The translations under genes were made by a program, and so were the position numbers. A stretch of 64,000 bases of DNA from CAG-177 sp003514385 (lineage in GTDB: Bacteria; Bacillota; Clostridia; Oscillospirales; Acutalibacteraceae), in NCBI GenBank assembly GCA_051920445.1, contig JBPPLN010000001.1:930001-994000 (forward strand). Reading direction: 5' to 3'. This document shows, one piece after another, positions 42,651 to 51,415 of the stretch (position 1 is the first letter of the stretch; each line of letters begins with the position of its first letter). Below the pieces are notes generated by a model. The model was not told where the DNA came from. It was given only the letters and a program-made list of their open reading frames with translations, and did no database searches.

Positions 42651-42727
42651 ATTTATTATTTTGCTTTTAATCGGCGGAAAATACTTTCGATGCGGTCGTG
42701 CACACATCACCGACATTAACTTCAGCT

Positions 42728-43621
42728 TTATTTTATCAGCAGTCTTTTTACTTTTATCTCGCCGTCCGCTACTTCGCCCATGCCTAAGAATTCGTTTCCC
42801 GGCGCTATGACGCGCACAAGCTCGTTTTCCTGCGGGGCTTTGAGATAGAGCCGCTCAAGGCTCAGCTCGCCGCCGTTTTTGAATCTCCGCGCCTGCGGCT
42901 CGGTAACGGTCACGAATCTGTAAGAGTCGAGAGCCTGCTCGATCGGGATAATTTTTTCTTCGATTTTGCCGCTCTGCGCGAGTTCCGCGAGCTCATCGAG
43001 GGTTATGCATCCGTCTATCGGGAACCCGTTTGCCTTTGTGCGGCGCAGCGCCGTCATAACGGCTCCGCAGCCGAGCTTTTCGCCGATATCGGCGACGAGC
43101 GAGCGGATATATGTGCCCGCCGAGCACTCGACGGATATTGTATATTCGCCGTTTTTTTCGTCGCAGCCAACAAGTGATATTGAAGAAATATTAACAGTCC
43201 TGCTCTCGCGCTCGACTTCTATCCCCTGCCGCGCGAGCTTATATAACCTCACGCCGTTTTGCGAGATGGCGGAATACATCGGCGGCACCTGCTCTATCGT
43301 GCCCGAAAAGCTCTGCAATGCGGATTCAAAATCCGCGCGCGTGGCGTTTACTTTCCGCGTTTCGAGCACTTCACCGGTGATATCGAGCGTGTCGGTAACA
43401 GTGCCGAGCCTTAAAGATGCGATATACGCCTTGTCGTGCGACGGGAGCAGCTCGCAAAAGCGGGTCGCTCCGCCGAGCAGGACGGGCAGAACGCCTGTCG
43501 CCATGGGGTCGAGCGTCCCGGTGTGCCCGGTCTTTTTGACGCCCGTCATTCGGCGGACACGCGCCGCCGCAACGAACGAGGTCATGCCCTCGGGCTTATC
43601 AATGAGCAGAATCCCTGTCAT
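42728..43621 (-). CDS. truB: tRNA pseudouridine-55 synthase
   Basis: A 297-residue enzyme making pseudouridine 55 in the T loop of tRNAs. The start L-I-D-K-P-E-G-M-T-S and G-H-T-G-T-L-D-P-M-A-T-G-V-L near 34-47, with the catalytic Asp (D39), are unmistakable. In many Firmicutes truB follows rbfA or nrnA; here it is 25 kb away. It starts 14 bases after the GT2-TagB fusion gene, so it is the last gene of that transcript. Confidence 0.95.
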   Translation of the reverse strand: MTGILLIDKPEGMTSFVAAARVRRMTGVKKTGHTGTLDPMATGVLPVLLGGATRFCELLPSHDKAYIASLRLGTVTDTLDITGEVLETRKVNATRADFESALQSFSGTIEQVPPMYSAISQNGVRLYKLARQGIEVERESRTVNISSISLVGCDEKNGEYTISVECSAGTYIRSLVADIGEKLGCGAVMTALRRTKANGFPIDGCITLDELAELAQSGKIEEKIIPIEQALDSYRFVTVTEPQARRFKNGGELSLERLYLKAPQENELVRVIAPGNEFLGMGEVADGEIKVKRLLIK

Positions 43622-43635
43622 GTTTTTCTCCGTTT

Positions 43636-46272
43636 TCAGTCGTTTATCATTGCGTCATAGAGCCTGTCGCAGCAGTGGTCGTCTCTGTAGAGGAAGAAAT
43701 CCTTCATGCGCGAGGCATAGGGCTCCTGCGGGACAAAGCCGTTGTTTATATATTCTTCAAGATGGTCGAGCAGAGTGTCCGCATCCTTCGAGAACGGTCC
43801 GAAGCCGTTTTCAAGCGGCAGGTCAAGCTGCCTATAGTTATGCGACACGCCCGCCAAAAACAGCTCATAGTCCGGCACGAAATAGAGCACGGGGCAGTTG
43901 AGATAAACGGAATCGAAAACTATCGAAGAATAGTCCGTTATCATCAGTCTGTACTCATCTATATTCGTGTCGAAGTTGTCCGTGCAGACTCTGTCGTTCT
44001 TTATATCAAACAGATGGTTGTAGCATTTGAATATCGGGTGGTTCTTGAAATCGAGATAGAGATCGTTTTTCTCGAGCATGTCGTGCAGTCTCTCGGAATT
44101 GAGGAACGCCGAGACCTGCTTGAAGAAATCGGACTCCATGAACACCTCGGGCAGTTCCTCGCGCTCGTTGTTGACAAGCGCACCAATAAGATTGCTGCGC
44201 CACGATGGCGAGAACACAATTCTATTTTTCTTTTTTCCGCTGGGCTCCATGCTGTCATATCGCGGCATGCAGCTCTTTATCAGCTCGCGCTCCGCAAAGC
44301 CGTAGTTCTTTTGGAAGTTCTCTATCTCGAAGCCGCTCGACACGACGACTCTGTCTATCGAGCAGTGTTCCTTGTCGTAGAGGCTTCTGAGTGACGCATG
44401 GAGTATGCCGTGCTGGAGGTAGACCAGCTCGAATTTTACAAGGTCGGCATACCAGCGGGTCGGACCCGCCCCAAAAGGCGAGACATTCGAGAGATTCGAG
44501 AATGATGTGATTATCTTGTCGCAGTTGAAATACAGCTGCTTATGAAGCTTCGAATGGAACATCACGACGTTCTTTTTCTCCTCGGGAGTGAAGCGCTCGT
44601 CGAGCTTGTCGCGGTCGCAGTCGTTGAGGATATAATAGCGCTTAACGCCGTCTTTTTTGGAGAAATCGTGCTTGAACTGATCGTATGCGTTGTCAAACAC
44701 GCCGTAACGGTCAAGATAGAGCCATATGGGGTCGCTGCTCTTGAAAGTCAGCGCAAGCAGACGGTTATAAACTATCCTCGGGTTCTTGAAGCCGAAGTAG
44801 AGCATATTGTAAAACGCCACGAGCAGTTTATAAAACGCATTGTTGAGAGCCGGAGACGAAGAGATAGTGAACACTCCGTTTTTCTCCTTATAGCGTCTGC
44901 CGTCTCTGAAGAATATTTTCTGTCCCTTGTCCTGAGTCAGCGGAACATGGGGGCCGAAATAATAAGAGAGCTTGTAAGTATTGCCGCAGGTCTCAACCTC
45001 AAGCTCGAATTTCTTTGTCTTTGTGACATCGATATCAAAGCGCAGGCGCCAGAATGTGGCGGTCTTTATCCCTGCGCGGTAATATTCATAGTTCGAGTGA
45101 GTCAGTTCAATCTCCTCGCGCGCGCCGTCTTTTATTATAAACACACGCGGCTTTTCGACATAGTCAAATATGATGCATTTCAGGAATGCGTCCACGTGCA
45201 GAGTTTCGCCGAACACTTTGAACGAGTTGACGACTATCGGCACCTTGTCGGCACTGTAAACCTCCTCGCCGTCGTAGAGCACGCGCAGATTCTTTTTGTC
45301 CGCTGCGACACTCATCTTGTCGCAGCCCTTTATCCTGAGCAGAAAATGCTTGTGATAAAGATCCATATACGGGTGGTTGAGAATGACGCTGTCATCAACT
45401 CTGTCGAGCAGGGCATTTATCCTGCCGACAGCCCTGTCGAACTCATCTTTCGGATAGCTGTAGGGCAGCAGGATATCCTGCGTGCTCTTCCAGTTTATAT
45501 CATTGATATAGAGCGACTGGAGATAAGACGGCACATGACCTTCGTATCTGCCGAACATCTCTTCCCACATAGCCATGGTGTTTTCAAAGATATAATAGGC
45601 GTAGCCTTTTTTACCCGTTGTGCTGCCGGGGCGGCGCAGATAGAGATACTCCGGGCGGCTGCAGAAGCCGATTTTGAGTTTGTCACTGAGAACATCGAAG
45701 CAGTATTTCTGATCCTCATGGAATGCGAGCGAGGTATCGAAAAGAACATTCTTCCCCTCGCCGAGATTCTTGACGCAGATGTTCATCGTCGTCTGCGTTA
45801 TATAGCAATATTCGGGATCCTCGAGATCATAGACGCCCGTCTTTTTGAGGAGCTTGTATCTGTAGTGCAGGGCGAACTTCTGCTCGCCGTAATACGGAAC
45901 TATCTTGTAGGTCACAAGATCGATCTCGTCAAAATGCCTGTCGAAGAAATCGGCGACCGTCTTGAGCGTATTGTCGGTGAGTGTATCGTCGGAGTCAAGA
46001 TAGGTTATATACTGACCCTGCGAGTGCTCGATACCGAAATTTCTCGTCGCCGAAACGCCGCCGTTTTCGAGCGAGAACACCTTGAAGATATCATATTTTT
46101 CGGCATATTCCTTGCATATGCCGAGACTGCCGTCCTTTGAGCCGTCGTCTATCAGCAGAACTTCGAGTTCGTCCTTGCTTATGGTCTGCCGCAGAAGGCT
46201 GTCAAGGCACGAAGCGAGATAGTCCTCGCAGTTATAGACGGGAACGATGACGGACATCCTGTACTTAAACAT
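43636..46272 (-). CDS. bifunctional GT2 glycosyltransferase / TagB-type polyol-phosphate transferase
   Basis: An 878-residue fusion. The N-terminal GT-A domain (about 1-240) opens V-I-V-P-V-Y-N-C-E and has L-I-D-D-G-S and D-S-D-D, the usual nucleotide-sugar and metal sites. A middle part of about 250 residues is beta-rich. The C-terminal half (about 500-878) is a CDP-glycerol glycerophosphotransferase-like domain: L-Q-H-G near 610, S-P-S-W-R near 680 and T-D-Y-S-S near 810. Such fusions make teichoic-acid-like or capsular polymers with sugar and polyol-phosphate. No signal or membrane segment, so it works at the inner face. AGGAG is seven bases before the ATG. Confidence 0.85.
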   Translation of the reverse strand: MFKYRMSVIVPVYNCEDYLASCLDSLLRQTISKDELEVLLIDDGSKDGSLGICKEYAEKYDIFKVFSLENGGVSATRNFGIEHSQGQYITYLDSDDTLTDNTLKTVADFFDRHFDEIDLVTYKIVPYYGEQKFALHYRYKLLKKTGVYDLEDPEYCYITQTTMNICVKNLGEGKNVLFDTSLAFHEDQKYCFDVLSDKLKIGFCSRPEYLYLRRPGSTTGKKGYAYYIFENTMAMWEEMFGRYEGHVPSYLQSLYINDINWKSTQDILLPYSYPKDEFDRAVGRINALLDRVDDSVILNHPYMDLYHKHFLLRIKGCDKMSVAADKKNLRVLYDGEEVYSADKVPIVVNSFKVFGETLHVDAFLKCIIFDYVEKPRVFIIKDGAREEIELTHSNYEYYRAGIKTATFWRLRFDIDVTKTKKFELEVETCGNTYKLSYYFGPHVPLTQDKGQKIFFRDGRRYKEKNGVFTISSSPALNNAFYKLLVAFYNMLYFGFKNPRIVYNRLLALTFKSSDPIWLYLDRYGVFDNAYDQFKHDFSKKDGVKRYYILNDCDRDKLDERFTPEEKKNVVMFHSKLHKQLYFNCDKIITSFSNLSNVSPFGAGPTRWYADLVKFELVYLQHGILHASLRSLYDKEHCSIDRVVVSSGFEIENFQKNYGFAERELIKSCMPRYDSMEPSGKKKNRIVFSPSWRSNLIGALVNNEREELPEVFMESDFFKQVSAFLNSERLHDMLEKNDLYLDFKNHPIFKCYNHLFDIKNDRVCTDNFDTNIDEYRLMITDYSSIVFDSVYLNCPVLYFVPDYELFLAGVSHNYRQLDLPLENGFGPFSKDADTLLDHLEEYINNGFVPQEPYASRMKDFFLYRDDHCCDRLYDAMIND

Positions 46273-46313
46273 CTTATACTCCTCACATCAGAATATACAA
46301 AAATTACCTGTAT

Positions 46314-46342
46314 ATTTTATCACATTTCGCGATCTCTTTCAA
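46314..46342 (-). promoter_or_regulatory. internal promoter before the GT2-TagB gene
   Basis: TTGAAA, 17 bases and TAAAAT on the minus strand, overlapping the pepF stop codon. An AATATACA/TGTATATT dyad (about 46290-46313) follows. Confidence 0.45.
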
Positions 46343-48027
46343 CCGTTTGAATCGAGCCATGCGTTCGCCGTCCGTGCGACGCCGTTCAATGCGTGCTCGC
46401 CGAACGGATCGTCTATGCCAGCGGCGGCGCAGAGCTCCTTGAAGCTCTTCTTCCCGCCGAAGGATATAAAACGCAGATATCTCTGCCACGCGTCTTTATA
46501 ATCTTTTTGGCTCAGCGACCAGAATTCGAGCGCCGCAGTCTGCGCGAGGCAGTAGTCGATATAATAGAACGGATAGAGATAGATGTGCAGCTGTCTCTGC
46601 CAACCGCGTCCATTTGAATAGAAATCGACATCGCCGAAGTCCATATACGGGCGGTACTTTCGCTCGAGCTCGAGCCACTTTTCGTTTCTCTCTGCGGGAG
46701 TCAGCTCCGGCGAGTCATAGACAATGTGCTGGAACTCGTCAACCATCGTGCCGTAGGGCAAAAAGACCAGCGCGCTTTCAAGATGGACAAATCGCGAGCG
46801 CACGGCATCCGAGCCGTAAAACAGCTCGTGCCACGGCCACGCAAAGAACTCCATGGACATCGAATGGACTTCGCACGACTCCATAGTCGGGCTTATCTGA
46901 TCGCAAAGCTCCATCTTGTCTCTGACGCTGTAATAGGCGAACGCGTGACCCGCCTCGTGGGTAAGCACATCGACATCGCCCGAAGTGCCGTTGAAATTCG
47001 AGAAGATGAACGGCGACTTGTATTCGAGTATCTCCGTGCAGTAGCCGCCCGCAGCCTTGCCCTTTGCGCTCAGGACATCCATGAGGGCGTTGTCATCATA
47101 CATAAAGTTTATGAACTCCCCCGTCTCGGGGCTCATCTGCTCATACATTTTCTTTCCCGCGGCGAGGATATCCTCGGACGAACCGTCGGGCTTCGGGTTG
47201 CCCTCTTTAAAGGCGAACGGGTCGTCGTATATTTTCATGTCATCTATGCCGATGCGTTTTTTTTGCATATCCTTGAGGCGGTAGACGACCGGCACTATAT
47301 CGCGCACGATGCGCGAGCGGAAAGCCGAAACATCCTTCGCGTCATAGCAGTTGCGCGTCTGGCGGCAATATGCAAGCTCGGTGAAGGTGTTGAAGCCGAG
47401 CTTTTTTGCAATGCGGGTGCGACATTTTACAAGGCTGTCAAAAATTCTGTCGAGTTCGTCGGCATGCGCCATATAGAACCCGCTCTCCGCCTCGTATGCC
47501 GCGCGGCGGGTGTCGCGCTCGGCGTTCTCTTTATATGCGCCGAGCTGAGAGAGGCTCAGCTTTTCGCCGTTAAAATCTATCTGTGCCGAGGCTATCAGCT
47601 TCTGGTATTCGCTCGAAAGCTTGTTTTCCTCCTGTAAATCGGGGATTATCTCGGGCGAGAAGCACTTGCGCGAAAGCTCCGCATTGACGAACATCAACTT
47701 GCCGTATTTCTCTTCAAGCTGCGCGCGAAGCGGGCTTCCGAGCATCGCCTCGGTGAACTTCTGCTCGCTCTGCTCAATAAGCGGGGCGTTTTCGTCGTTG
47801 AAGTCGTTCTCTTTCTCATAGAACTCATCGAGGGTGTTGACGGTGTGGCGGATATAGGCTATCGTGCTCATCGTCTGAACATGGGAGATTATTTTTTCAC
47901 GCTCTGCAAAAGCTTTCTCCGCCTCTCCGAGAGTCTTTGCTGCGCTGAGGCGTTCCGTCGCCGCATCGAGCGCTTCAGTCGCCGCCTTGACATCTATTCT
48001 CTCATATGGCATATCACAGAATTTCAT
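46339..48027 (-). CDS. pepF: M3-family oligoendopeptidase
   Basis: A 562-residue cytosolic zinc peptidase of the PepF/M3 family, which cuts short peptides. The zinc motif is H-E-A-G-H near 354-358, with the following Glu in E-S-C-E-V-H near 381. Overall order and length match PepF-type enzymes of Clostridia. GGAGG lies before the ATG. It leads a pepF, GT2-TagB, truB run, though an internal promoter lies at its end. Confidence 0.92.
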   Translation of the reverse strand: MKFCDMPYERIDVKAATEALDAATERLSAAKTLGEAEKAFAEREKIISHVQTMSTIAYIRHTVNTLDEFYEKENDFNDENAPLIEQSEQKFTEAMLGSPLRAQLEEKYGKLMFVNAELSRKCFSPEIIPDLQEENKLSSEYQKLIASAQIDFNGEKLSLSQLGAYKENAERDTRRAAYEAESGFYMAHADELDRIFDSLVKCRTRIAKKLGFNTFTELAYCRQTRNCYDAKDVSAFRSRIVRDIVPVVYRLKDMQKKRIGIDDMKIYDDPFAFKEGNPKPDGSSEDILAAGKKMYEQMSPETGEFINFMYDDNALMDVLSAKGKAAGGYCTEILEYKSPFIFSNFNGTSGDVDVLTHEAGHAFAYYSVRDKMELCDQISPTMESCEVHSMSMEFFAWPWHELFYGSDAVRSRFVHLESALVFLPYGTMVDEFQHIVYDSPELTPAERNEKWLELERKYRPYMDFGDVDFYSNGRGWQRQLHIYLYPFYYIDYCLAQTAALEFWSLSQKDYKDAWQRYLRFISFGGKKSFKELCAAAGIDDPFGEHALNGVARTANAWLDSNG

Positions 48028-48046
48028 ATCAATTCCTCCGTTGGGG

Positions 48047-48162
48047 TTATTTGACGCTTATCTCATAGAAAACGACCGTGTTGGGGTCGGTTGCGTTTTT
48101 GAGCACGAGTTCACCGCAGCCGCGGCAAAGCGCATGACCCATCTGAATATAATACTGCGCAT
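48047..48162 (-). other. possible short ORF in the pepF leader
   Basis: Between a perfect minus-strand promoter and pepF, GGAGGG precedes an ATG at 48162 that gives a 34-residue Arg/Ser-rich peptide. A second frame of the same DNA (stop 48047-48049) reads like real protein: M-G-H-A-L-C-R-G-C-G-E-L-V-L-K-N then D-P-N-T-V-V-F-Y-E-I-S-V-K, with a C-x-x-C. It lacks a well placed start. It may be a broken zinc-ribbon gene or a leader peptide; I cannot decide. Confidence 0.35.
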
Positions 48163-48196
48163 ATTGACCCTCCGATATATAATTTCCTACATATGG

Positions 48197-48225
48197 ATTA
48201 TATAGTCCGTGACGCTTTGTGTCAA
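48197..48225 (-). promoter_or_regulatory. promoter of the pepF operon
   Basis: Both hexamers perfect: TTGACA and TATAAT 17 bases apart on the minus strand. Confidence 0.75.
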
Positions 48226-48233
48226 TCCCGCGA

Positions 48234-48262
48234 TTGATTTATACCCCCGCGCATGATATTAT
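48234..48262 (+). promoter_or_regulatory. promoter of the ornithine cyclodeaminase-like gene
   Basis: TTGATT, 17 bases and TATTAT, 31 bases before the ATG. It stands back to back with the pepF promoter, with eight bases between. Confidence 0.55.
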
Positions 48263-48293
48263 ATACTAAACAAAAATAAAAACAGGTGATACT

Positions 48294-49388
48294 ATGTTCA
48301 AGCCGGAAAAATATACTCCCCCGAAATTCGACCGCGAGCCGTTTATATCATTCCCCGATGTAACAACCGAAAAAGCCGGGGACGGCTACATCCCGGAGAA
48401 TTTCTACGCGACTACGATATACCCCGAATATTTCAAGATAAACGGCGAGTGGAAGATGCTCACGGGCAGCCGTATGGACTGCTCCGTCGTGATAAAAGAC
48501 GGCATGCCCTACGCCGTCGAGATGAGGAATATAAAAAAGGGCGATGAAGTAGTCGTCAACCGCACGGACGACGGCAGGGACGGCATCTTTGTCCACGCGG
48601 ACGGTTTCTCCGCCCCGGAGAACAGCGTCGATCAGGCGTTCGCGTTCAGGATGGGACAGAGCCGCGAAACTTCGTATTCCCGCGACTACGACCGTCTCTA
48701 TGATATCCTGCGCCACGACCGAGACCACGGCAAGATAGTCTGGGTGCTGGGACCCGCCTGCGTGTTCGACCACGACTCCCGCGCCGCCATGGAGTCGCTC
48801 ATCAACAACGGCTACTGCGACGCGCTCTTTGCGGGCAACGCCCTCGCGACGCACGACCTCGAGGGCGATCTGTTCCACACCGGGCTCGGGCAGGACATAT
48901 ACACAAAGCACAATGTCCCCAACGGGCACTACCATCACCTGCACACGATAAACCTTGTCCGCAAAGCGGGCGGAATAAAGAACTATGTCGAGCAGAACAA
49001 CGTCCGCACGGGCATCATGCAGGCGCTCGTCAGGAACAATATCCCCTATGTGCTCGCGGGCTCCATCCGCGACGACGGTCCTCTTCCCGATGTGATACCG
49101 AATGTATACGACGCACAGGACGCCATGCGCAAGCACACGAGCGAGGCGACGACGGTAATAGCCCTCGCCACTCAGCTGCACACGATAGCGACGGGCAACA
49201 TGACCCCGTCATATCAGGTGGTGGACGGCGTTGTCAGACCCGTATATTTCTATGTTGTCGATGTGTCGGAGTTCGCCGTCAACAAGCTCAAGGACAGAGG
49301 AAGTCTGAGCATCACGGGCGTTGTGACGAACATCCAGGACTTCATCGTCAACGCCGAGCGCAATCTTATTGGCAGGGATGGGAAATAA
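48294..49388 (+). CDS. ornithine cyclodeaminase of the AgrE/archaeal (TIGR00300-like) type
   Basis: A 364-residue protein. The C-terminal two thirds match the non-mu-crystallin ornithine cyclodeaminases: V-W-V-L-G-P-A near 151, D-A-L-F-A-G-N-A-L-A near 177-186, H-D-L-E, G-H-Y-H-H near 208, and L-A-G-S-I-R-D-D-G-P-L-P-D-V near 251-264. These NAD-dependent enzymes turn ornithine into proline and ammonia. The N-terminal part is shorter than in AgrE. It could link to arginine metabolism (argGH at 28-31 kb), though not in an operon with it. Not the classical Ocd family. Confidence 0.7.
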   Translation: MFKPEKYTPPKFDREPFISFPDVTTEKAGDGYIPENFYATTIYPEYFKINGEWKMLTGSRMDCSVVIKDGMPYAVEMRNIKKGDEVVVNRTDDGRDGIFVHADGFSAPENSVDQAFAFRMGQSRETSYSRDYDRLYDILRHDRDHGKIVWVLGPACVFDHDSRAAMESLINNGYCDALFAGNALATHDLEGDLFHTGLGQDIYTKHNVPNGHYHHLHTINLVRKAGGIKNYVEQNNVRTGIMQALVRNNIPYVLAGSIRDDGPLPDVIPNVYDAQDAMRKHTSEATTVIALATQLHTIATGNMTPSYQVVDGVVRPVYFYVVDVSEFAVNKLKDRGSLSITGVVTNIQDFIVNAERNLIGRDGK

Positions 49389-49421
49389 AATAGCAAAGCA
49401 GGATTGGACGGTGAAAAAAAG

Positions 49422-50000
49422 ATGAAGCGTTTATCACTTTTTTCGATAGTTTCATTATTTATAATTTTCTTTGTTATGCTTATCTCAATATCATTGATAG
49501 GCTCCGGTACGGTAGTCACTTCATATGAGGGGTTTGCGCTGGACTCAAACGAGAATTTATATTTGGGTGAGTACGGCAAAATCAATGTATACAAAGAAGG
49601 CTCTTTGTTATATTCCGTTGACGCGCACACGTCAAGAGCCTATGCTTTCACTATTCAAAATGATGAAATTTTGATATCAATTGCCGAGACCGTTTATATC
49701 ACGGATCTAAGCGGAAATGTTATCAACAGCTATAAAGATACGGATACCTCGCTGTTCAATGAACTCAAAAGTAACAAGGACTCTTTCTCATTGAACGGCA
49801 GCACCTACAAAATGCAAAAAAACTTTGGCAGAAGCAGAATAGTAAAAGACGACGGCAAAGTGATATATCAAATGCCGCTTCTTGATTACATAGTTAAAAT
49901 AGGAATTTTGATTTCAATGTTGTGGCTGGTGGTACTTGCAATATATTTGGTTATCAGTTTTCGCAAAAAAGCCGAACATAACAAATCACAAAAAGGATGA
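49422..50000 (+). CDS. membrane protein of unknown function, first of three
   Basis: A 192-residue protein with a hydrophobic segment near each end (about 8-28 and 155-180) and a strand-rich extracytoplasmic middle (S-N-E-N-L-Y-L-G-E-Y-G-K, repeated Tyr and Asn turns) that could be a small propeller-like fragment. The tail is basic. ATG 49422 has GGTGA upstream. The codon use is AT-rich compared with surrounding genes, as in the next two. Not recognised. Confidence 0.65.
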   Translation: MKRLSLFSIVSLFIIFFVMLISISLIGSGTVVTSYEGFALDSNENLYLGEYGKINVYKEGSLLYSVDAHTSRAYAFTIQNDEILISIAETVYITDLSGNVINSYKDTDTSLFNELKSNKDSFSLNGSTYKMQKNFGRSRIVKDDGKVIYQMPLLDYIVKIGILISMLWLVVLAIYLVISFRKKAEHNKSQKG

Positions 50001-50330
50001 TTGACTTTGCTCAAGAAAAAAATTGCCGAACTTTTTGAAAAAATCAAGAAAACAAAAACATCTACTAAAATTATGATACTGCTTCCTGTCATATCGATGC
50101 TTATATCTACTACGGCACCCTTTATTCCGGGACTTCTGGAAAACAGGATAGCATTTGATGCAGTGTCGTTGTTTGCTTTATCTTTGATAGTTTTATTTAT
50201 GATTTTGTTAAGTATAAAAGTTAAAAAGCAGCCATGGCACGGTATACTGTGTTTTTTCACAATATGTATCGGCGTTTTGTTCTATATAATCTTTATAGGG
50301 TACACAGCACTTTGGGACTATCTGCTGTAA
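50001..50330 (+). CDS. small membrane protein, second of three
   Basis: A 109-residue Lys-rich protein with three hydrophobic segments (about 28-45, 51-70 and 80-100). It starts with a TTG (50001, or TTG 50007, which suits the AAAAGGA site better), directly after the stop of the previous gene. Not recognised; AT-rich like its neighbours. Confidence 0.6.
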   Translation: MTLLKKKIAELFEKIKKTKTSTKIMILLPVISMLISTTAPFIPGLLENRIAFDAVSLFALSLIVLFMILLSIKVKKQPWHGILCFFTICIGVLFYIIFIGYTALWDYLL

Positions 50331-50348
50331 GTATTAGAAAGGATATCA

Positions 50349-50834
50349 ATGAATAAGAAGTACAAAAGGAATTCAAAAAGTTTGGTGCTGCTGCTATCGA
50401 TATGTCTTGCAATTCTTCTTATCGCAATCGCAGTGATAATCAGGTTTTATTCAATACGAGTGCTGCTGACAGCGCTGGTATGCGCAATAATCCCGTTTGC
50501 TTTTATAACGATTTATACGATAATGGGCGCAGGAGATTATATTGAAATCCACGACGATTTTTTCGTTTTTAAACAGGGACGCAAGTCTCCCCGAAAAGTT
50601 TATTGGAAAGAGATTTCCGGTCTCGCTTTTTCGGGAAACAAACACTTCCTGCCATTCAGCGTAATGAATGTGTTCGAGGAAACCGGCAATATGGAACCGC
50701 AGACTATCGTGTTATTGGATTCAACATACGAACAATACAAGAAAATGTGGGAAGATATGATTTTGTCTTATACAAAATCGCAGCCCGAGTCTCACAATAT
50801 CGATGCAAAATTCGGGGAGTTTTTGAGCTTGTGA
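50349..50834 (+). CDS. membrane protein with PH-like domain, third of three
   Basis: A 161-residue protein with two N-terminal hydrophobic segments (about 11-30 and 35-57) followed by a soluble domain. The stretch I-E-I-H-D-D-F-F-V-F-K-Q-G and W-K-E-I-S-G-L resembles membrane-tethered PH-like (YdbT/bPH-type) domains. AAAGGA is about seven bases before the ATG. Ends the AT-rich trio. The next 130 bases carry no gene. Confidence 0.62.
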   Translation: MNKKYKRNSKSLVLLLSICLAILLIAIAVIIRFYSIRVLLTALVCAIIPFAFITIYTIMGAGDYIEIHDDFFVFKQGRKSPRKVYWKEISGLAFSGNKHFLPFSVMNVFEETGNMEPQTIVLLDSTYEQYKKMWEDMILSYTKSQPESHNIDAKFGEFLSL

Positions 50835-50964
50835 AAAAAATCCATAATATAATAGAATGGTATTTAATTAATTTGGCTTACTGAAATTTCCAGCCTATCC
50901 AAATTCAAAAACTCCGGGTCTTTTAAAAGCTCAAAATAAAAATACGAAAAACTTCAATTTTTTC

Positions 50965-50993
50965 TTGACAAAGGCGAGTCTCTTTGCTATAAT
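50965..50993 (+). promoter_or_regulatory. tRNA-Gly promoter
   Basis: Perfect TTGACA, 17 bases, perfect TATAAT, 13 bases before the tRNA. Confidence 0.8.
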
Positions 50994-51006
50994 CTCTCTT
51001 GCAGTT

Positions 51007-51082
51007 GCGGATGTAGCTCATCCGGTAGAGCGCCACCTTGCCAAGGTGGAGGTAGCGAGTTCGAGCCTCGTCATCCGCTCCA
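51007..51082 (+). tRNA. tRNA-Gly (GCC)
   Basis: A 76-base cloverleaf: acceptor GCGGATG pairs with CATCCGC, anticodon loop with GCC between CACCTT and AAGGTG, T-arm with GTTCGAGCC, and an encoded CCA. Followed by a terminator. Confidence 0.95.
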
Positions 51083-51084
51083 TA

Positions 51085-51120
51085 AACAGTCTTTGTCTTT
51101 GACGAAGGCTGTTTTTATTT
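51085..51120 (+). terminator. terminator of tRNA-Gly
   Basis: AACAGTCTT (51085-51093) pairs with AAGGCTGTT (51105-51113), with one wobble, then TTTTATTTTT. Confidence 0.75.
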
Positions 51121-51149
51121 TTATCAAAGTACAGTACAACAAGCAAAAT

Positions 51150-51183
51150 AAAAAAAAGAAAAAGCACCTGCAAAAGCAAGTGC
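51150..51183 (-). terminator. terminator of tRNA-Thr
   Basis: GCACCTGC (51164-51171) pairs with GCAAGTGC (51176-51183), one wobble; a T-rich run follows on the minus strand. Confidence 0.72.
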
Positions 51184-51189
51184 CTTTTC

Positions 51190-51265
51190 TGGAGCTACTG
51201 GCCGGACTCGAACCGGCGACCTGCTGATTACGAATCAGCTGCTCTACCAACTGAGCCACAGTAGC
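51190..51265 (-). tRNA. tRNA-Thr (CGT)
   Basis: A 76-base cloverleaf on the minus strand. GCTACTG pairs with CAGTAGC, the anticodon loop TTCGTAA carries CGT, the T-arm has GTTCGAGTCC, and CCA is encoded. Confidence 0.94.
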
Positions 51266-51286
51266 AGAAAAATCAACAGCTCATAT

Positions 51287-51315
51287 ATTATAAGCGAGAC
51301 TTCGCTTTTTTGCAA
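51287..51315 (-). promoter_or_regulatory. tRNA-Thr promoter
   Basis: TTGCAA, 17 bases and TATAAT on the minus strand, 22 bases before the tRNA. Confidence 0.6.
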
Positions 51316-51376
51316 GAGCTTTTTCCAATTTTGTTGACCGTCGAAAAAATATTTTTGCGTCGCGCGTCCGCCGCTC

Positions 51377-51405
51377 TTGCTTCCGGCTTTCTTCTGTGCT
51401 ATAAT
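51377..51405 (+). promoter_or_regulatory. tRNA-Arg promoter
   Basis: TTGCTT, 17 bases and TATAAT, 10 bases before the tRNA. Confidence 0.55.
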
Positions 51406-51415
51406 ATTCGCACAT

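Noticed and set aside
44542..46140. 532-codon plus-strand ORF
   Set aside because: Antisense to the GT2-TagB fusion gene.
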